From: Maratus speciosus | Taxonomy: Eukaryota; Arthropoda; Arachnida; Araneae; Salticidae | DNA: 64,000 bases | Direction of reading: 5' to 3' | Assembly: GCA_963932465.1 (NCBI GenBank) | Contig: OZ010793.1 | Location: 258,065,525-258,129,524 of the forward strand | Shown: positions 36,485 to 48,466 of the stretch, one piece after another | How positions within the stretch are numbered: the stretch's first letter is position 1 | Layout of the letters: every line of letters starts with the position of its first letter | Made by a program: the position numbers and the translations under genes | The notes under the pieces: generated by a model | Told to the model about the DNA's origin: nothing | The model's input: the letters and a program-made list of their open reading frames with translations, nothing else | Databases searched by the model: none

Positions 36485-36694
36485 CAGGGCTGCGGAGTCG
36501 GTGGGGAAAATGGACGACTCCGACTCCGGGAATTTTAACAGATCCGACTCCAGGAATTTTAACAGCTCCGACTCCGACAATGCAGACCTGCTTGTAAAAT
36601 GGACGACTCCGACTGCGGGAATTTTAACAGCTCCGACTCCGACTCTTTCGCTCAAAAATGGGCCTGACTCCACGACTCCGACTCAGCAGCCATG
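36485..36694. mobile_element. GGAGTC-rich hAT-like element inside Tc1
   Basis: ATTGTTAC occurs at 36477-36484 and 36695-36702 as an 8-bp duplication. The ends are inverted: CAGGGCTGCGGAGTCGG at the left and CATGGCTGCTGAGTCGG, read inward, at the right. The interior is mostly CGACTCCGACTCCGG-type units and AATTTTAACAG. The same family is at 22489-22662. Confidence 0.8.
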
Positions 36695-36766
36695 ATTGTT
36701 ACTACCAATTTTTTTATGGTGAGTTTCGAAAAACATGTTATACCTTAACTTTTGGAGGCCAGTGTA

Positions 36767-37520
36767 CTTCACAATGTACAAAATGTTGATGACGCGACTT
36801 ACGGATTAATCACGAGCCCAAATTTTTAAAGAGTCATTTCTAGAATTTCTAGATTTTAAAGAGTCAGCATCATTTTTCTCACTTAAAAAACAAAAGCCTC
36901 AATATCAATACCAGAACAACACTATTAATAACAGAACAACAAATTGAATTTCGTATTATCGATTGCTAGATGATTAATTCCACGCTTTCTTTCAAGTTTA
37001 GATAATATATTATTTTTTTTTTTTTAATGAATGAATGTGTAAATGATTAAAAACGAAATGCATAACAAAATATTTATACGAAACATACTCCTCATAATTT
37101 AGATTAAGGGTGTCATAATAACTTAGACATGAAAAGCATGCTGTTTTTTTTCTTTAAAAATGGTCAACGCACACAGATATACAATTTCATATTAATTGAT
37201 AATATTCTTAATGATGTTTTATTTGATCCTTTAGAAAATTATATTGATAGAAAAATCATGTTTGTATATATAAAAAGAAATTGCAAGGTGTTTGTTTTCC
37301 TTTTTCATAGCATAACACCTACATATATGTAAGTATCCAAATACACATTTTATCTTCTACCTTTTGCACGAAGGCGTTTTTATCAAAATCCATTACGCTT
37401 CGACACCCAGAAAGTATTTAATAACCATAAAAAAGAGAGAGGCTCAAGAAATATATACTCTCAAATCGGTCACAACATTTCGGCGGACATGCTTCGTTGC
37501 CCACTTTCTATCCCTCATCA
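36767..37520. other. AT-rich spacer
   Basis: A 67-codon frame at 37129-37332 is AT-rich and unremarkable. No gene is supported. Confidence 0.4.
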
Positions 37521-37551
37521 TCTTTTTCTTCTTTTTTTTTCTCTCTTTTAG

Positions 37552-37675
37552 AATAGGGGCCCACGAAACTCAAGCTTGGGGCTCCTTTGCAGAAGAGATG
37601 GAGGATAGCGAAAGTACATCATTCTGTATTGAGGTCAGGTCTTCCTTAGGAGACAGCAAGCACTTGAAAAATTGA
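37552..37675 (+). other. Possible terminal exon
   Basis: A long pyrimidine tract ends in TTTTAG at about 37551. It is followed by about 120 bp of clearly GC-richer sequence with an open frame of about 40 codons rich in Glu and Ser (IGAHETQAWGSFAEEMEDSE and onward), closing with a stop at 37673-37675. This is what a 3' splice site and last coding exon look like, but no partner exon or protein family is recognised. Confidence 0.25.
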
Positions 37676-38127
37676 TGGAGATTATAAAGAAAGATAATAA
37701 ATGTGAAGAGAGTACAGGTCCGCTGTTACTTTATTGAAAAATTATCAGAAATGGAATGTGGTATTTAGAAACGAGACATTTTCGACGGTTTTTTTTTAAC
37801 TGATAAAATGAGCATATCAAATGATCTAATGATATGATTTATGAGAGAAGAGCGAAAAAAATGAGGGAAAAATCATTCTCTTCATTCAACATTTCTCTCT
37901 CTCTCTCTCTCTTTTTTTTTTTTTTTCTTTATGGTGAGGTGGAGAACGAAGGAGAAAGAAAAATATAATAGTATTTTATTGCCTTATTTAGTAAATGTTT
38001 AGAAAGTGTTCATTCAATTTCTTTAAATTATAGTATATTGTTTAAGTTCGTTTGTGCAATCAAAATAGTTTATAACAAAGTTCAATGTGAATCTCAAAGA
38101 ATTTCTCAATGTCAGTTAGGGTTGTTT

Positions 38128-38290
38128 TTGACAGGGTACCTACAGAATATGGGAATCATGGAAAAATCAGGAAGGTTTACCAATCTGGAAAAATCAGGAA
38201 AAAGTCAGGGAACTTTTTAAAAAATACTTGAAAATCAGGGAAATTTGTCTATATGTGAAAATATTTGCAATTTGCATTTTCACCTTGCTA
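38128..38290. repeat. AAAATCAGG(GAA) cryptic repeat
   Basis: It begins ACAGGGTACCTACAGAATA and iterates GGAAAAATCAGGRA units. It resembles widespread CAGGG-starting non-autonomous elements, but the right end is not found. Confidence 0.4.
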
Positions 38291-38477
38291 GCGAGACTGA
38301 TTTGTCTATTTTATACCATATTTTTCACATGCTGATTATTTTTTCCCAATACTTTTTTTTTTTTTAGATACGCATATGAGTTTTTGATATTTAACACAAA
38401 TTAAAGTGATCTAAAGTGATGTCCTCTTTTTCTGTAGATAGCGCTTATATTGAAGGCAATTTACCCATTTTTAAAAA

Positions 38478-38837
38478 TACATGAAACTAGAAGGTGTTGT
38501 TATTCAGAAACTATGTGATCGGACTGTTTTTTCCGTTTTCTTGTAAACGCAATAGATCTTTCAGAAAATATTGTCAAAGTTGGTATTTTGAGCCGAACTT
38601 CCGAACGAAAGAAGTAAATCCTGTCAGTAAGGGGGGGGGGGGGGGGTGACGTGTCACGTGATCAAAATCGCTTCTAACTCAGTAGGTAATTTATTGATCA
38701 AAAAATTGAAAACACAGTTCGATTCCAAATCGCTTCCATGGTCAGGCTTTCCAATTTTATATCTTTCCGCTAAAAAATAAATGTGTAAATGTGTCAAAAC
38801 GTTTTGGGCTTGTTGAGCAGAGCAGTTGAGAACAGCC
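38478..38837 (-). mobile_element. GGCTGTTCTCAA MITE family, copy B
   Basis: It runs from ATGAAACTAGAAGGTGTTG to GAGAACAGCC before TTAA and matches copies C-E in reverse. A 17-G run at 38631-38647 interrupts it. Confidence 0.75.
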
Positions 38838-38844
38838 TTAATGG

Positions 38845-39331
38845 AAGTTGAAAACTAACTTAAATCAGTATTTTATAACATTCCATAACTCTGTTTGTGC
38901 CATCAAAACAACTATATGGCTTATACTCGTCTCTGAAAAATACTTTCGTACATCCTGTATAATACTCAGGTTTAAAATCTCCTAGATCCTGGGTTTTCGC
39001 TCAATGACAAAAATGAATGCTGGTAACGCAATCTCAATAAATGAAATCTTTTCAGCAATATTATTCCACATTTCTTCAATTATTTCTTAAAATGAGATTA
39101 TGTTACCAGTTACCATTTTTTAGTTGTTGGTGCAATGAAAAGTAGTTGGTACCTATACCTACCTTCCGCCGCAGAAAACAGTTAGTTATAGAAGAAAATC
39201 AATAGTATTTTCAAAGTATTACCTAGGTCATTTTATAAAAACAGTAGGCACAAAGAAGAGGGGGGTGGGGGAGAGTTATAAACCCTCTGAAATAAAAGAG
39301 AAAGGATAACCTATAACTCCCTCCTCCACCA

Positions 39332-39368
<37 letters not shown>

Positions 39369-40450
39369 AGTCGATGGGAGCTAAACTACTCGCAAAATTA
39401 TACAAATTGCATAATTTTTATTTTAAATAACAAAAGAACAAATAAATCACTAAAAGATTAATAAAAATACAAATAAAACGTCAAATTAAAAATTGCTCGA
39501 TGACGCAAGAAACACGTTTAACGTGTTTAATGTCAAGTGAATGTGACATTTACGATAAGCCATTATTGGTGTTTAATCTTATAGTTTGGCGATAGTTTTT
39601 AGGTCGACGGGATAATCAAGTAGTACCGAATTGCGTAAAAGAAGCATCCTTCTAACTCCAAAAATGATAATCACATTAACTAACACTTTACTGCGTCGGA
39701 TTAAGCGTCCTATTTCCCATTAAAATACATCTTTGAATTGAAATTTGAATTACATACAGTGTCATGAAAATCTAAGAGTGTAAAAAATAGGATTACAAAT
39801 ATCTCGGCAACTCATTATCCGATCGACTTCATCCTTTATGCAAAATTTATGTTTTTTTATTGTCTTTTATATTCACTCCTTAAAATAAACAATTTCGAAA
39901 AATTTTATATACCTTTTATTAGAACGAATATTTCGAGAGTCCTAAAGAAATAGTTCTGGATAATCGAGGTTACTGATATTCAATAGGCTTTTTCCCATTA
40001 TTACATACTAAGTACACACCAAATTTCAAGTCTCTATCTCAATTTGTTCGGGAGATAGAGCGTTTACAGACACACATACATACAGGCAGACGGACGGCAA
40101 TTTTTTTTTTTTTTTTCTAAAAATATTTTTTCTGAATCTCGAGTGTCTGAAACGTGTAAATCCGTCAATTTTTTTTTTTCGATTTTCAAAATGATTACAA
40201 GACTTACCGTATATTACGTAGATGGGTAAATAATAAAGAAACCCTGGCTGAGAATTTGAATATTTTAACTGAAGACGTTCCGTGTTATGATAAGCAGGTT
40301 TTGTGAATGAAAAGTATGAAGCTGAAATAAATTACTATTTATTTTTCTAATAAAATATAATGAAAATCATCAAAATAAAATTGTCATGCAATGAAATTGC
40401 AGTCAAGACTTAATCAGTTCAATCGCAATCACAAACAGGCTTTTTAAATC
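38845..40450. other. Intergenic DNA with a decayed repeat
   Basis: At 39750-40110 a stretch contains GGGAGATAGAGCGTTTACAG followed by CAGGCAGACGGACGGC, a phrase often seen in decayed arthropod repeats (from memory). A 40-plus A run lies at 39329-39366. No gene is seen. Confidence 0.4.
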
Positions 40451-40454
40451 CTTT

Positions 40455-42480
40455 CCAACATAGTTGAAAAGTGTTTATGAATTCGATTTGACTGTCCGTC
40501 CGTCTGTCGTGTCCGTGCTCTAACTCACGTAAATATTGTCCGATTGCCATGAATTGGATATATGTTATTGAGTATCACAGTGGCATCAGTGGCATATTCG
40601 GTATTGAAAAAGAAGTGTGTAGCATTTACGGTTCATTTACATGGACACTCTAAATAATTCCGTTACATTACGGTCTATATGGGGGAAAATCGTTTGCGGT
40701 GTATTTTAATAATACTACACTAATTTAAACATATTGAAAATGATATTTATCACTGACGTGTACTGTAAGGTTCTTATTATAGAGCAGGATGAGCACAGAT
40801 TTTATCAAAATAAATAATCATTGTTTAACGTTTCATATACGATTTAAAAATAAAAAATATATTACAATTCATCCGACATACAAGTAAAAAATACATAAAT
40901 ACATTTAATACAATTGAAAAGCAAATGTTTCGAGCTAAATTTTAACCTCTCACCAGTGCAATAAATAACATTCAAATGACAGAAAACTATATATATATCA
41001 TGTTTACAGTTAAAAATTATTAGCAGTTAAAATTAAATAAAGTATAAAAAATATCAAAACAATGCTGTGTATTCAGGTGGAAGTGCACATGATTCATTTA
41101 TCGGCAAAGTTTGCTTACGAGTGAACATTTTGTTTATTTTTTATAGAATTTGTCGTTCATTTACAGGGGGACACACAAAAGAATTTGGCTACAGAAGAAA
41201 ATGAACAATAATTGAACTAACCTACGAACAATAATTGCTGGAAGTGCGTTTTCAATGCTGATATGCGTTTGTAAATTTAATTATTTTTTAAATGTACTTT
41301 ATATGTATAAATTCTGTAGATCATATGCAGGGCTGCACAAAAGTTTTCAACAACTCCGTTTATTGGCGGAAACTGCTGAATGGAAATTTTCAATTGTGCT
41401 ATGCGTTTAAATGAACTATAACTTTTAGCATACTATGTAGTATACATACATATCAATAGATCGGGCTGCACAAAAAAATGTATATTTTCCCGAGTATTCA
41501 TAGTAATAACAGAAATTTGGTTTCCAAATACGTTATTGTTATGCGTTTTCCAAATTGTTCATATATAGACACCATCATTCACCCTAATAAACTGTGAAGT
41601 TTTGTTTGGAAAGTATTTCATAATCTATGCCGTACGCATGATTTTTCTTTCTTATTTATATTTACATTCTGTCACTACTTTCTAACAAAGTTGAAAAGTA
41701 TTTATGAATTCGGTTTGTCCGGCCGTCTCTCTATGTCCACGCTCTAATTCGCGTAAATATACTCGGATTTTCATGCAATTGATATATGTTAATGTTGTTT
41801 ATCATGGCATGTTTGGTATTGAATATGAAGTATGTAAGCATTAATAGTTCATTTACAAAGACACTTAAAAGAATTCCGTATGATTACGGGAAAAATCGTT
41901 TTCAAAGTATTTTAATGACATTATGCTATTTCAAATGCATTGAAATTGATGTAAATCACTAAATTTCACTACAAAATGATTACTATAGAATACGGCGCAT
42001 TTGGCGTTCATTTACAGGGACACACACACACAAAAAAAAATCGGTTACACTACTGTCTTTGAGCAATAATAGCTAGAAGTGCATTTTCAACTGCGCTTTT
42101 AAATTGAACTAATTTTTTGCATGTTACTCGTTGTGTAATAAATTATATACCTCGTATAAAGGTCTGAACAAAAGAACTCACGTGAGAGAAAATTGCTGAA
42201 GAGGATTTTCAACGGAAGCATGCATGTCCTAGCTGAAATAAATTTTTGCATGCATGTAGTTAATAGATACAAATCTGTATACAATATACAGGGCTGCTCA
42301 AAGAATTCGAAAACTAATTTTCCGATTGTACATTTTCAAATGTGTTATGCGTTTCCAAAAGGTTCAATTAAACATCCTATTTCAAATTATTAAGCATTGA
42401 AGTTTTGTTGCATTATTCTGAATGTGTTTGGAAAGTATTTCATAATGTATTGCTTGACGCAGGATTTTTTCTTTTTTGTT
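40455..42480. repeat. Diverged tandem duplication, period about 1.23 kb, with subrepeats
   Basis: The block starting near 40463 (GTTGAAAAGTGTTTATGAAT) recurs near 41691 and the following 320 bp match with divergence. Between and after them, shorter units headed GGGCTGCACAAAA (41330, 41464, 42292) and TCATTTACAGGGACACAC (41158, 42008) iterate. No coding frame is preserved. Confidence 0.65.
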
Positions 42481-42727
42481 TAAATTCTTGCTTTTTTTTT
42501 TCAAAGAATTAAGACGGGACTGACCTTCCCCATCTTCCTGTGTACGTCCATGCTCACTTTATCCCACAAACAAGATTCGGGCGTTTCTCTCTTCTTGAAT
42601 TTCCCCATTTTTATCATTTTTAACGATTTCTAGCAAAAAACGAAAGCGCTAATAACCCACGGAACCGCACGGACTGCTGCTGATCGAAATTAGCATGCTA
42701 CTATAAAGAACGTGACCGTCGTTTGAC

Positions 42728-42903
42728 TTTTTACCCGACTGCCAAGAAGGGTTATGTGTTTCAAACAAATCTGGGTATGTGGATTTCTTTATACCCTCGA
42801 AACATCCCAACGGCTGGATGGATTTTAATGAATGAGGTCTCTATCGATTCGTCTGAACCGTCCGATGATTATAGGCTAGTTTTGGTTTTATAAATTCAAA
42901 ATG
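42728..42903. repeat. Dispersed repeat, copy 1 (TTTTTACCCGACTG...)
   Basis: It matches 63256-63427 with divergence, sharing GAAGGGTTATGT, CCTCGAAACATCCCAACGGC and TTTAATGAATGAGGTCTCTA. Confidence 0.75.
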
Positions 42904-42908
42904 GTGAA

Positions 42909-43320
42909 GGCTGTTCTCAACTGCTCCGCTCAACAAGTGCAAAACGTTTTGACACATTTACAAATTCATTTTTAACGGAAAGATATAAAATTGGAAAGCC
43001 TGTCCATGGGAGCGATTTGGAATCGAACTGTGTTTTCCATTTTTTTTTAAATCGATAAATTACCTATTGAGTTATGAGCGATTTTGATCACGTGACAAAC
43101 ACGTTACCCTCCTTTCTTGAGTGGTTTTTCTTCTTTTCGGTTCAAAACGTCCACTTTGACACTATTTTCTGAAAGATTCATTGCATTTGAAAAAAAAAAA
43201 AACGAAAAAAAAAACAGCTCGATTACATATTTTCTGAACAGCAACAACTGCTAGTTTCATTGCATTTCCGAACAAAAATAAATTAAAACATAAAGTTGCC
43301 CTTTTAGATTTGAGAACACT
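42909..43320 (+). mobile_element. GGCTGTTCTCAA MITE family, copy C
   Basis: It starts GGCTGTTCTCAACTGCTC and ends TTGAGAACACTC before TTAA. It is near full-length with inverted ends. Confidence 0.8.
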
Positions 43321-43329
43321 CTTAAATCG

Positions 43330-43917
43330 CGTTTTTTGCCATTTTAATATTCTTTATAACATTATTCCATATTACCCGACTCGTTGCCATTACCCGAAAA
43401 GTGTAACTTCTTTTAAAGCTAAATGCTGATATGTATTTTTTTCTTCCGCACTTTAAACGCATTAAAAATGTGTTAAGAAATAGTCTAACTTTTAATGCAT
43501 TATTTTTATTTATTTATTTATTTATTTTTTAATTACAAATAAAAATGTAAACAGTATTCTATAATATCCGAACTTCTTCTCTATATAAAAGTTTTTAAAT
43601 AATCATGTGAACATAATTCTTTTAAAGTAAAGGATTATTTTGATATGAAAAATTAAAAAAACACTTTATGTAATGCTTTTAAAACCGAATGAAATTTTGC
43701 ATTAATTAGATAGGCTTTGATTTCTTCACAAAAATTTAGATTTTTTTTTTTTTTTCGTAATTTTATTTCTTTATTGTTAAACTGAAAAAACAAATATTTA
43801 AAGAAAATCTTAATAACTAACAAAGAAGAAGAATGAAAAAAAAAATAAATAAAAAACCAGGAGAAAAATAGACAGGTGCCTATATTAATCAACAATAAAG
43901 GCGATGAAACAAAACTT
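43330..43917. other. AT-rich spacer
   Basis: TTTA microsatellite at 43505-43530. A 98-codon minus-strand frame at 43653-43949 is Lys/Phe-rich low complexity and not supported. Confidence 0.5.
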
Positions 43918-44310
43918 AAAATACATATAAAGCACAAATAATTGTTCAAAAATTACTTTCCGGTGCATAAATGTAATGTAATGATATTTAAAATACAAAT
44001 TAAAAATATCTTAAAATGCATCAGAAAAACCCAGAACCTTTTCAATCATTACAAGGCCGTCATCAGTAGGATTTAAATGTTGTTATTATTTTCAATGCGC
44101 TTAATCGAGCATTGTCCAGAAGAAAAACATTGTAATTTAAATTTAAATGTTGTACGTCAGATGAGATGCCAGATAAATAACGGTTGAAAACGTTCTAGGT
44201 TTTTCTGATGTATTTTAAGCTATTTTTAATTTGTATTTTAAATATCATTATATTATATTTATGCACCGGAAAGTAATCTTTGTACAATTATTTGTCTTTA
44301 TGTATATGTA
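43918..44310. repeat. Inverted repeat, arms about 120 bp
   Basis: Arms at 43918-44040 and 44198-44310 share TTACTTTCCGGTGCATAAAT, ATTTAAAATACAAATTAAAA and TCAGAAAAACC in opposite orientation, with a 160-bp spacer. It looks like a fold-back MITE; no target duplication is clear. Confidence 0.7.
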
Positions 44311-44705
44311 TTTTAATTATTTAACTCAAGGTGAATATATAGCACTAGCATTTTAATTTTCATTTATTGAGACAGAACTTGTCAAACCAGAACAAAATTT
44401 AAAACAAATAATTATGTATTAAAAAGGAAAAGTCTGTAGAAGTCTAAATGGAATAATCGTTCATAATCAATATTTAAAAAATGCTAGGAAAGAGGAGAGG
44501 TTGATAAAGAAGGGCAATTTTTTACATTTCACAGTGAAAACTGTCTTGTGTTGCATTCAGATTTGACTCGGTAAGAACTGTTATCAAAGACTTATCTTAA
44601 ATTATTGAAGTATCTTTCGTAATCCGTACTTTTGTCGAACAGGGATAAAACTTTAATACATTTATACGTACTATATATACATAAATTCGTATCACATTCG
44701 TATCT

Positions 44706-45076
44706 AAATCACCAAAAATCAACGTTTAAACACACAATAAAATACATTATGTAATGTGAATAAAACCAGACATATACATATGTATCGCGAGTTTCAGGAC
44801 TCACATTATCAGTGTATACAATTTATGTATAAAAACGAATATCCCCCCCCCCCCCAACTACATGCACGTCAAAAACCCATTTATTTATTTATTTATTTAT
44901 TTATTTTATTTATTTTTTTTTTTGGGGGGGGGGGGGTATTGTTTTTATACATCGATTTTATACACTAATGATGTGAGTCCTGGAACTCACGAGACGTATA
45001 CGTCTGAAACTGTATACTGTATTCACATTACCTAATGTATTTTACTGTGTGTTTAAACGTTGATTTTTGGTGATTT
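44706..45076. mobile_element. Palindromic MITE
   Basis: The arms start AAATCACCAAAAATCAACG and are inverted over about 160 bp each, meeting at C-run, ATTT-repeat and G-run sequence (44838-44938). A 13-bp direct repeat ACATTCGTATCTA lies at 44694-44706 and 45101-45113, close to its outer ends. Confidence 0.7.
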
Positions 45077-45311
45077 ATATTTCCACACAAGTTTTTATTT
45101 ACATTCGTATCTAGGGCATTCTCACAATCTTTTGACTTTTGGGAAAAAAAATCTGGCGAAATTAAACTTGCTAAAATAACATTTTAATGTAATGTGATAG
45201 ACGAATGCCTTAATGATTCAAAATAAAGAAAAAAATGGTTAGCAGCGGAAATTTTTTTATTTAACTGAGGTTTAGGTTAAACTTACGAGTTTAATTTTCC
45301 TTACCATTTTA

Positions 45312-47190
45312 GGCTTCGCAATATGTGGCACGGGTCAACTACACAATAGAATTCTCCCCACCTCCAAACGGTCTGTCGGGGCTCAGATGAGAAGGAAATA
45401 TTTTCTTCTTTGCACTGGCCTACTATTGATGCATACAGGAATCCATTTTGTTGCCTAAGTGGAAGCATAAATACAGAATGACTGCACGCGAGAGGAAAGA
45501 CGCGAATAAAACAATAATAAGTGGAATATTTACGTAGCTTGTGCGTTCTTAAAATGCAGTTACATTTTTTTTTTCAATTTTAAGCCTTCGTGAAGGTTTC
45601 AAAATGTATAATATCAATGATTTTTAACCCCTAAAATAACAATTTTTAAATTTAAGAATTTCTTACGATACATATTTATGAATAAGATTATTAAGTTTTA
45701 ACATCTATCATTGTTTTTCAGTTATACATAAATATTTTTCAACATCAAAGTTAATCAACGCAGTATATGACTGAGATTTTAATTCCCATCAGCAGTATTT
45801 GTTTTCTATTTAAAATAAAAGCCACTTGTTATTTATTTATTTTATATATATATATATATGAATACTTTTCATTTTTTAAGGTGGGAGGGGGTATCTTTAA
45901 AAATTTTAATGTCATCTAATCCTCCACTCCCCTGCACAGAGTTTAAAATCATGAATTTTTTTTTCTTTTTTGACCATTGGCTTCTTAGTAATGACAATAA
46001 GTATCCGCGTAAAATTTTCCTTACCCACAAAACTTAAAACATTTAAAATATTTTTCTCTTTTCTTGTTTCTTTCAAATGTTAAGTTGTGTTAAATGTTAA
46101 ATAAATAAATGACTTACCCTTCTCCCAAATAAAAAAATAAATTAATAAATAAAATATAAAAATAATTTCAAAATTTTTAGATTATTATACTGTATTTGTT
46201 ATTCATTAGAATCGTTGATGTTAATTCTCTCCCATCCCCCCAGCAAATAGAGAATAATTAATAGCTGGTATTAATACAAAAAAAATTCTTTTTTTCAGCT
46301 TTTGTAGTCTTAAACCCTGTAAAAAAAAAGGGAACACATTTTCTTATTTCATTGTAAGTTTCACACCTTTGTTTAAAATAAGCTATCTAAATCTGCAAAA
46401 ATATGTTACCAATTTACCTTTATAAATGTGTGAAATTTATATAGCAAGATTATTTTCCTTTATAATAATAATAATAATAATAAAAATAATACTCCGCATT
46501 CATAATGCTTATTCTTTAGCTATTATTTTTTCCATCATTACTCAGCGAATTTAGATAAAACATTAATTACTTTATCAAAGTCAATATTTTTAATAAATAT
46601 TTCTTTATTAAACTGGGCTAACGACTAATTATTGCCAAATGATAATTTAAAATACTTTTATTGCTTAAAAAATATATAAGTTTCACATTTTTTCTTTAAT
46701 CGTTTAAACAAACAAATCTTAAAACCCCTTTTTATGAAATTTTCATAATACTAATATTTTCAATAAACAGTATAGTGCAATACAAAATTTTAGTTTTATT
46801 TAACCTTTTGCTCTTCTTTGTGGAGAGTAACTTGCCATTTTTTAAAAATCTCTGCTACTAGGTGTGCGAAGTCTTAATGCAACAATAGCTTGGCTTTTTT
46901 TTTTCACCCATCAGTAACACCCCCCCCCCCCCCCAAAAAAAAAAGAGAGAGAGAGAGAGAATTTGGTTCAAAAATCAAGAGAGTGTTCTTAAAGAAATTG
47001 TTATTCTTGTTCTAGGGATTGTTTTCCTTTTTTTTTTTTATCTATAATATTTTACATGTTTTCTTATCATGTTTTGAATAATTTAAAGTTTTTTTTTATT
47101 ATTTTATGCCAGAATCCTCCCAGATTACGATTATCTTACGATTATTTATTACCAGCTGATTCGATTAAACAATAATGAACTTTGTTTTCA

Positions 47191-47224
<34 letters not shown>

Positions 47225-48466
47225 ATTTTATTATATAGTCAATCGTATAAACTGCGTGCTTATGTACTTTTTTTGTATCACGACAGACAATTTTTGTATA
47301 AGAAATCAGGATTGCAATTCACTTCTTTATTTAATCAAAAATATAGAATATGTCACTAAGCCGAAGTCTTATTTTTATTCCACGTTTTAAAGCCTTATAA
47401 AAGAACAATTTTTAATCTTTTATCATCAATAACTTGAAATGGAAATAAATCTTCGCTTATCTTAAATGCATAAATTCTGCGGATTTCAATATTCAAAATT
47501 ATTGAAAGAAAATTTAAAGATTGTACGCATTCTAAATGTCCCGTACTATACGCAACAACTGTCGTGACGTTGTTAATACTAATGTAGCTCTTGTAAAGAT
47601 AATTTAAACAAACCTACTTTATTATACATGAACTATAATAACTCGAGAAGTACTAAAAATTTCTTTGGCTTACATCCAGGCAACACTGAGCTAGTTACTC
47701 CATACTTTGGATTCAAGAAAAAAAAAGTAGCTTGAATATTTTATTCATCTTTTAATTATACCTTTAATAGTTTCAATTCAAGAATAACATTTTCAATAAT
47801 CAATTTTTCCTATGTTTTCCGTATATTATTCAAGTTATTAAAAAATGACTCATAATTTTTTCATTCAAGAAATTCCTTATATTTGTATAATTTTTTTTTT
47901 CCTTTCTATTATAAGGAATTTTTTGAATGAAAAAAATAATATGTCATGTTTTTAATAGCTTGAAAGTTGTTTTGTCCTTTGAACTATAAAGGACAAAATA
48001 TAAGTATAAAATACAGGCATTACAAAAGGCAGTTATTTCTGTCGATAAAAATTATCTAAAAAAATATTCATCAGTTAAATGCAGCATTTAGTGTTATTAA
48101 ACTCAAGAGAGAAAAACAAAGGCCGCGCACTTGAATTTTATGTTTTATTTTTAAATATGCAAATTTTTTATCAGAGTTCTTGGCAAAGTCTTTAGGTAAG
48201 CAGTTTGAAGATTGTGAAATCTTTAGTGGATAAAAATAGATTTTTAAATTTAAGAGAAATTTCAAAAGTTTCTAAGATTTTAGATAAAGAGTATAATTCG
48301 AGACAAAAAAGATGTAGTTTTGCATCAAAATGGATGCTTTACTAACTCCGCAGTCAAACCTATTCAGACTATCTTCCTTTAATCTCCTCCTAATCTACCC
48401 ATCTTGACCTTTGGGGAGGAAAATGCAGGAAAAAGTAATTATACCGTGCGGAGCGCAACTATCCCA
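45312..48466. other. Segment present here but absent from the 28-kb copy
   Basis: CCATTTTA occurs at 45304-45311 and 48467-48474, and the shorter copy has one corresponding CCGTTTTA. This is either an 8-bp-TSD insertion here or a microhomology deletion there. The segment ends are not clear inverted repeats, which slightly favours deletion. The content is AT-rich with homopolymers, and no gene is seen. Confidence 0.6.
47829..47964. repeat. Long hairpin, arms about 60 bp
   Basis: TTCAAGTTATTAAAAAATGA and TCATTCAAGAAATTCCTTAT return inverted after a short T-rich loop. The element is about 136 bp and MITE-sized. Confidence 0.7.

Larger units (their letters stand above)
34981..36764 (-). mobile_element. 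Degenerate Tc1-like transposon
   Basis: Inverted ends CACTGGCCTCCAAAAGTT match at 34981 and 36764 with TA on each side (34979-34980 and 36765-36766). The body holds a broken transposase on the minus strand and a 210-bp hAT-like insertion. Without that insertion it is about 1.57 kb, the usual Tc1 size. Confidence 0.9.

Noticed and set aside
43653..43949. 98-codon minus-strand ORF
   Set aside because: Low-complexity Phe/Lys composition and no support.
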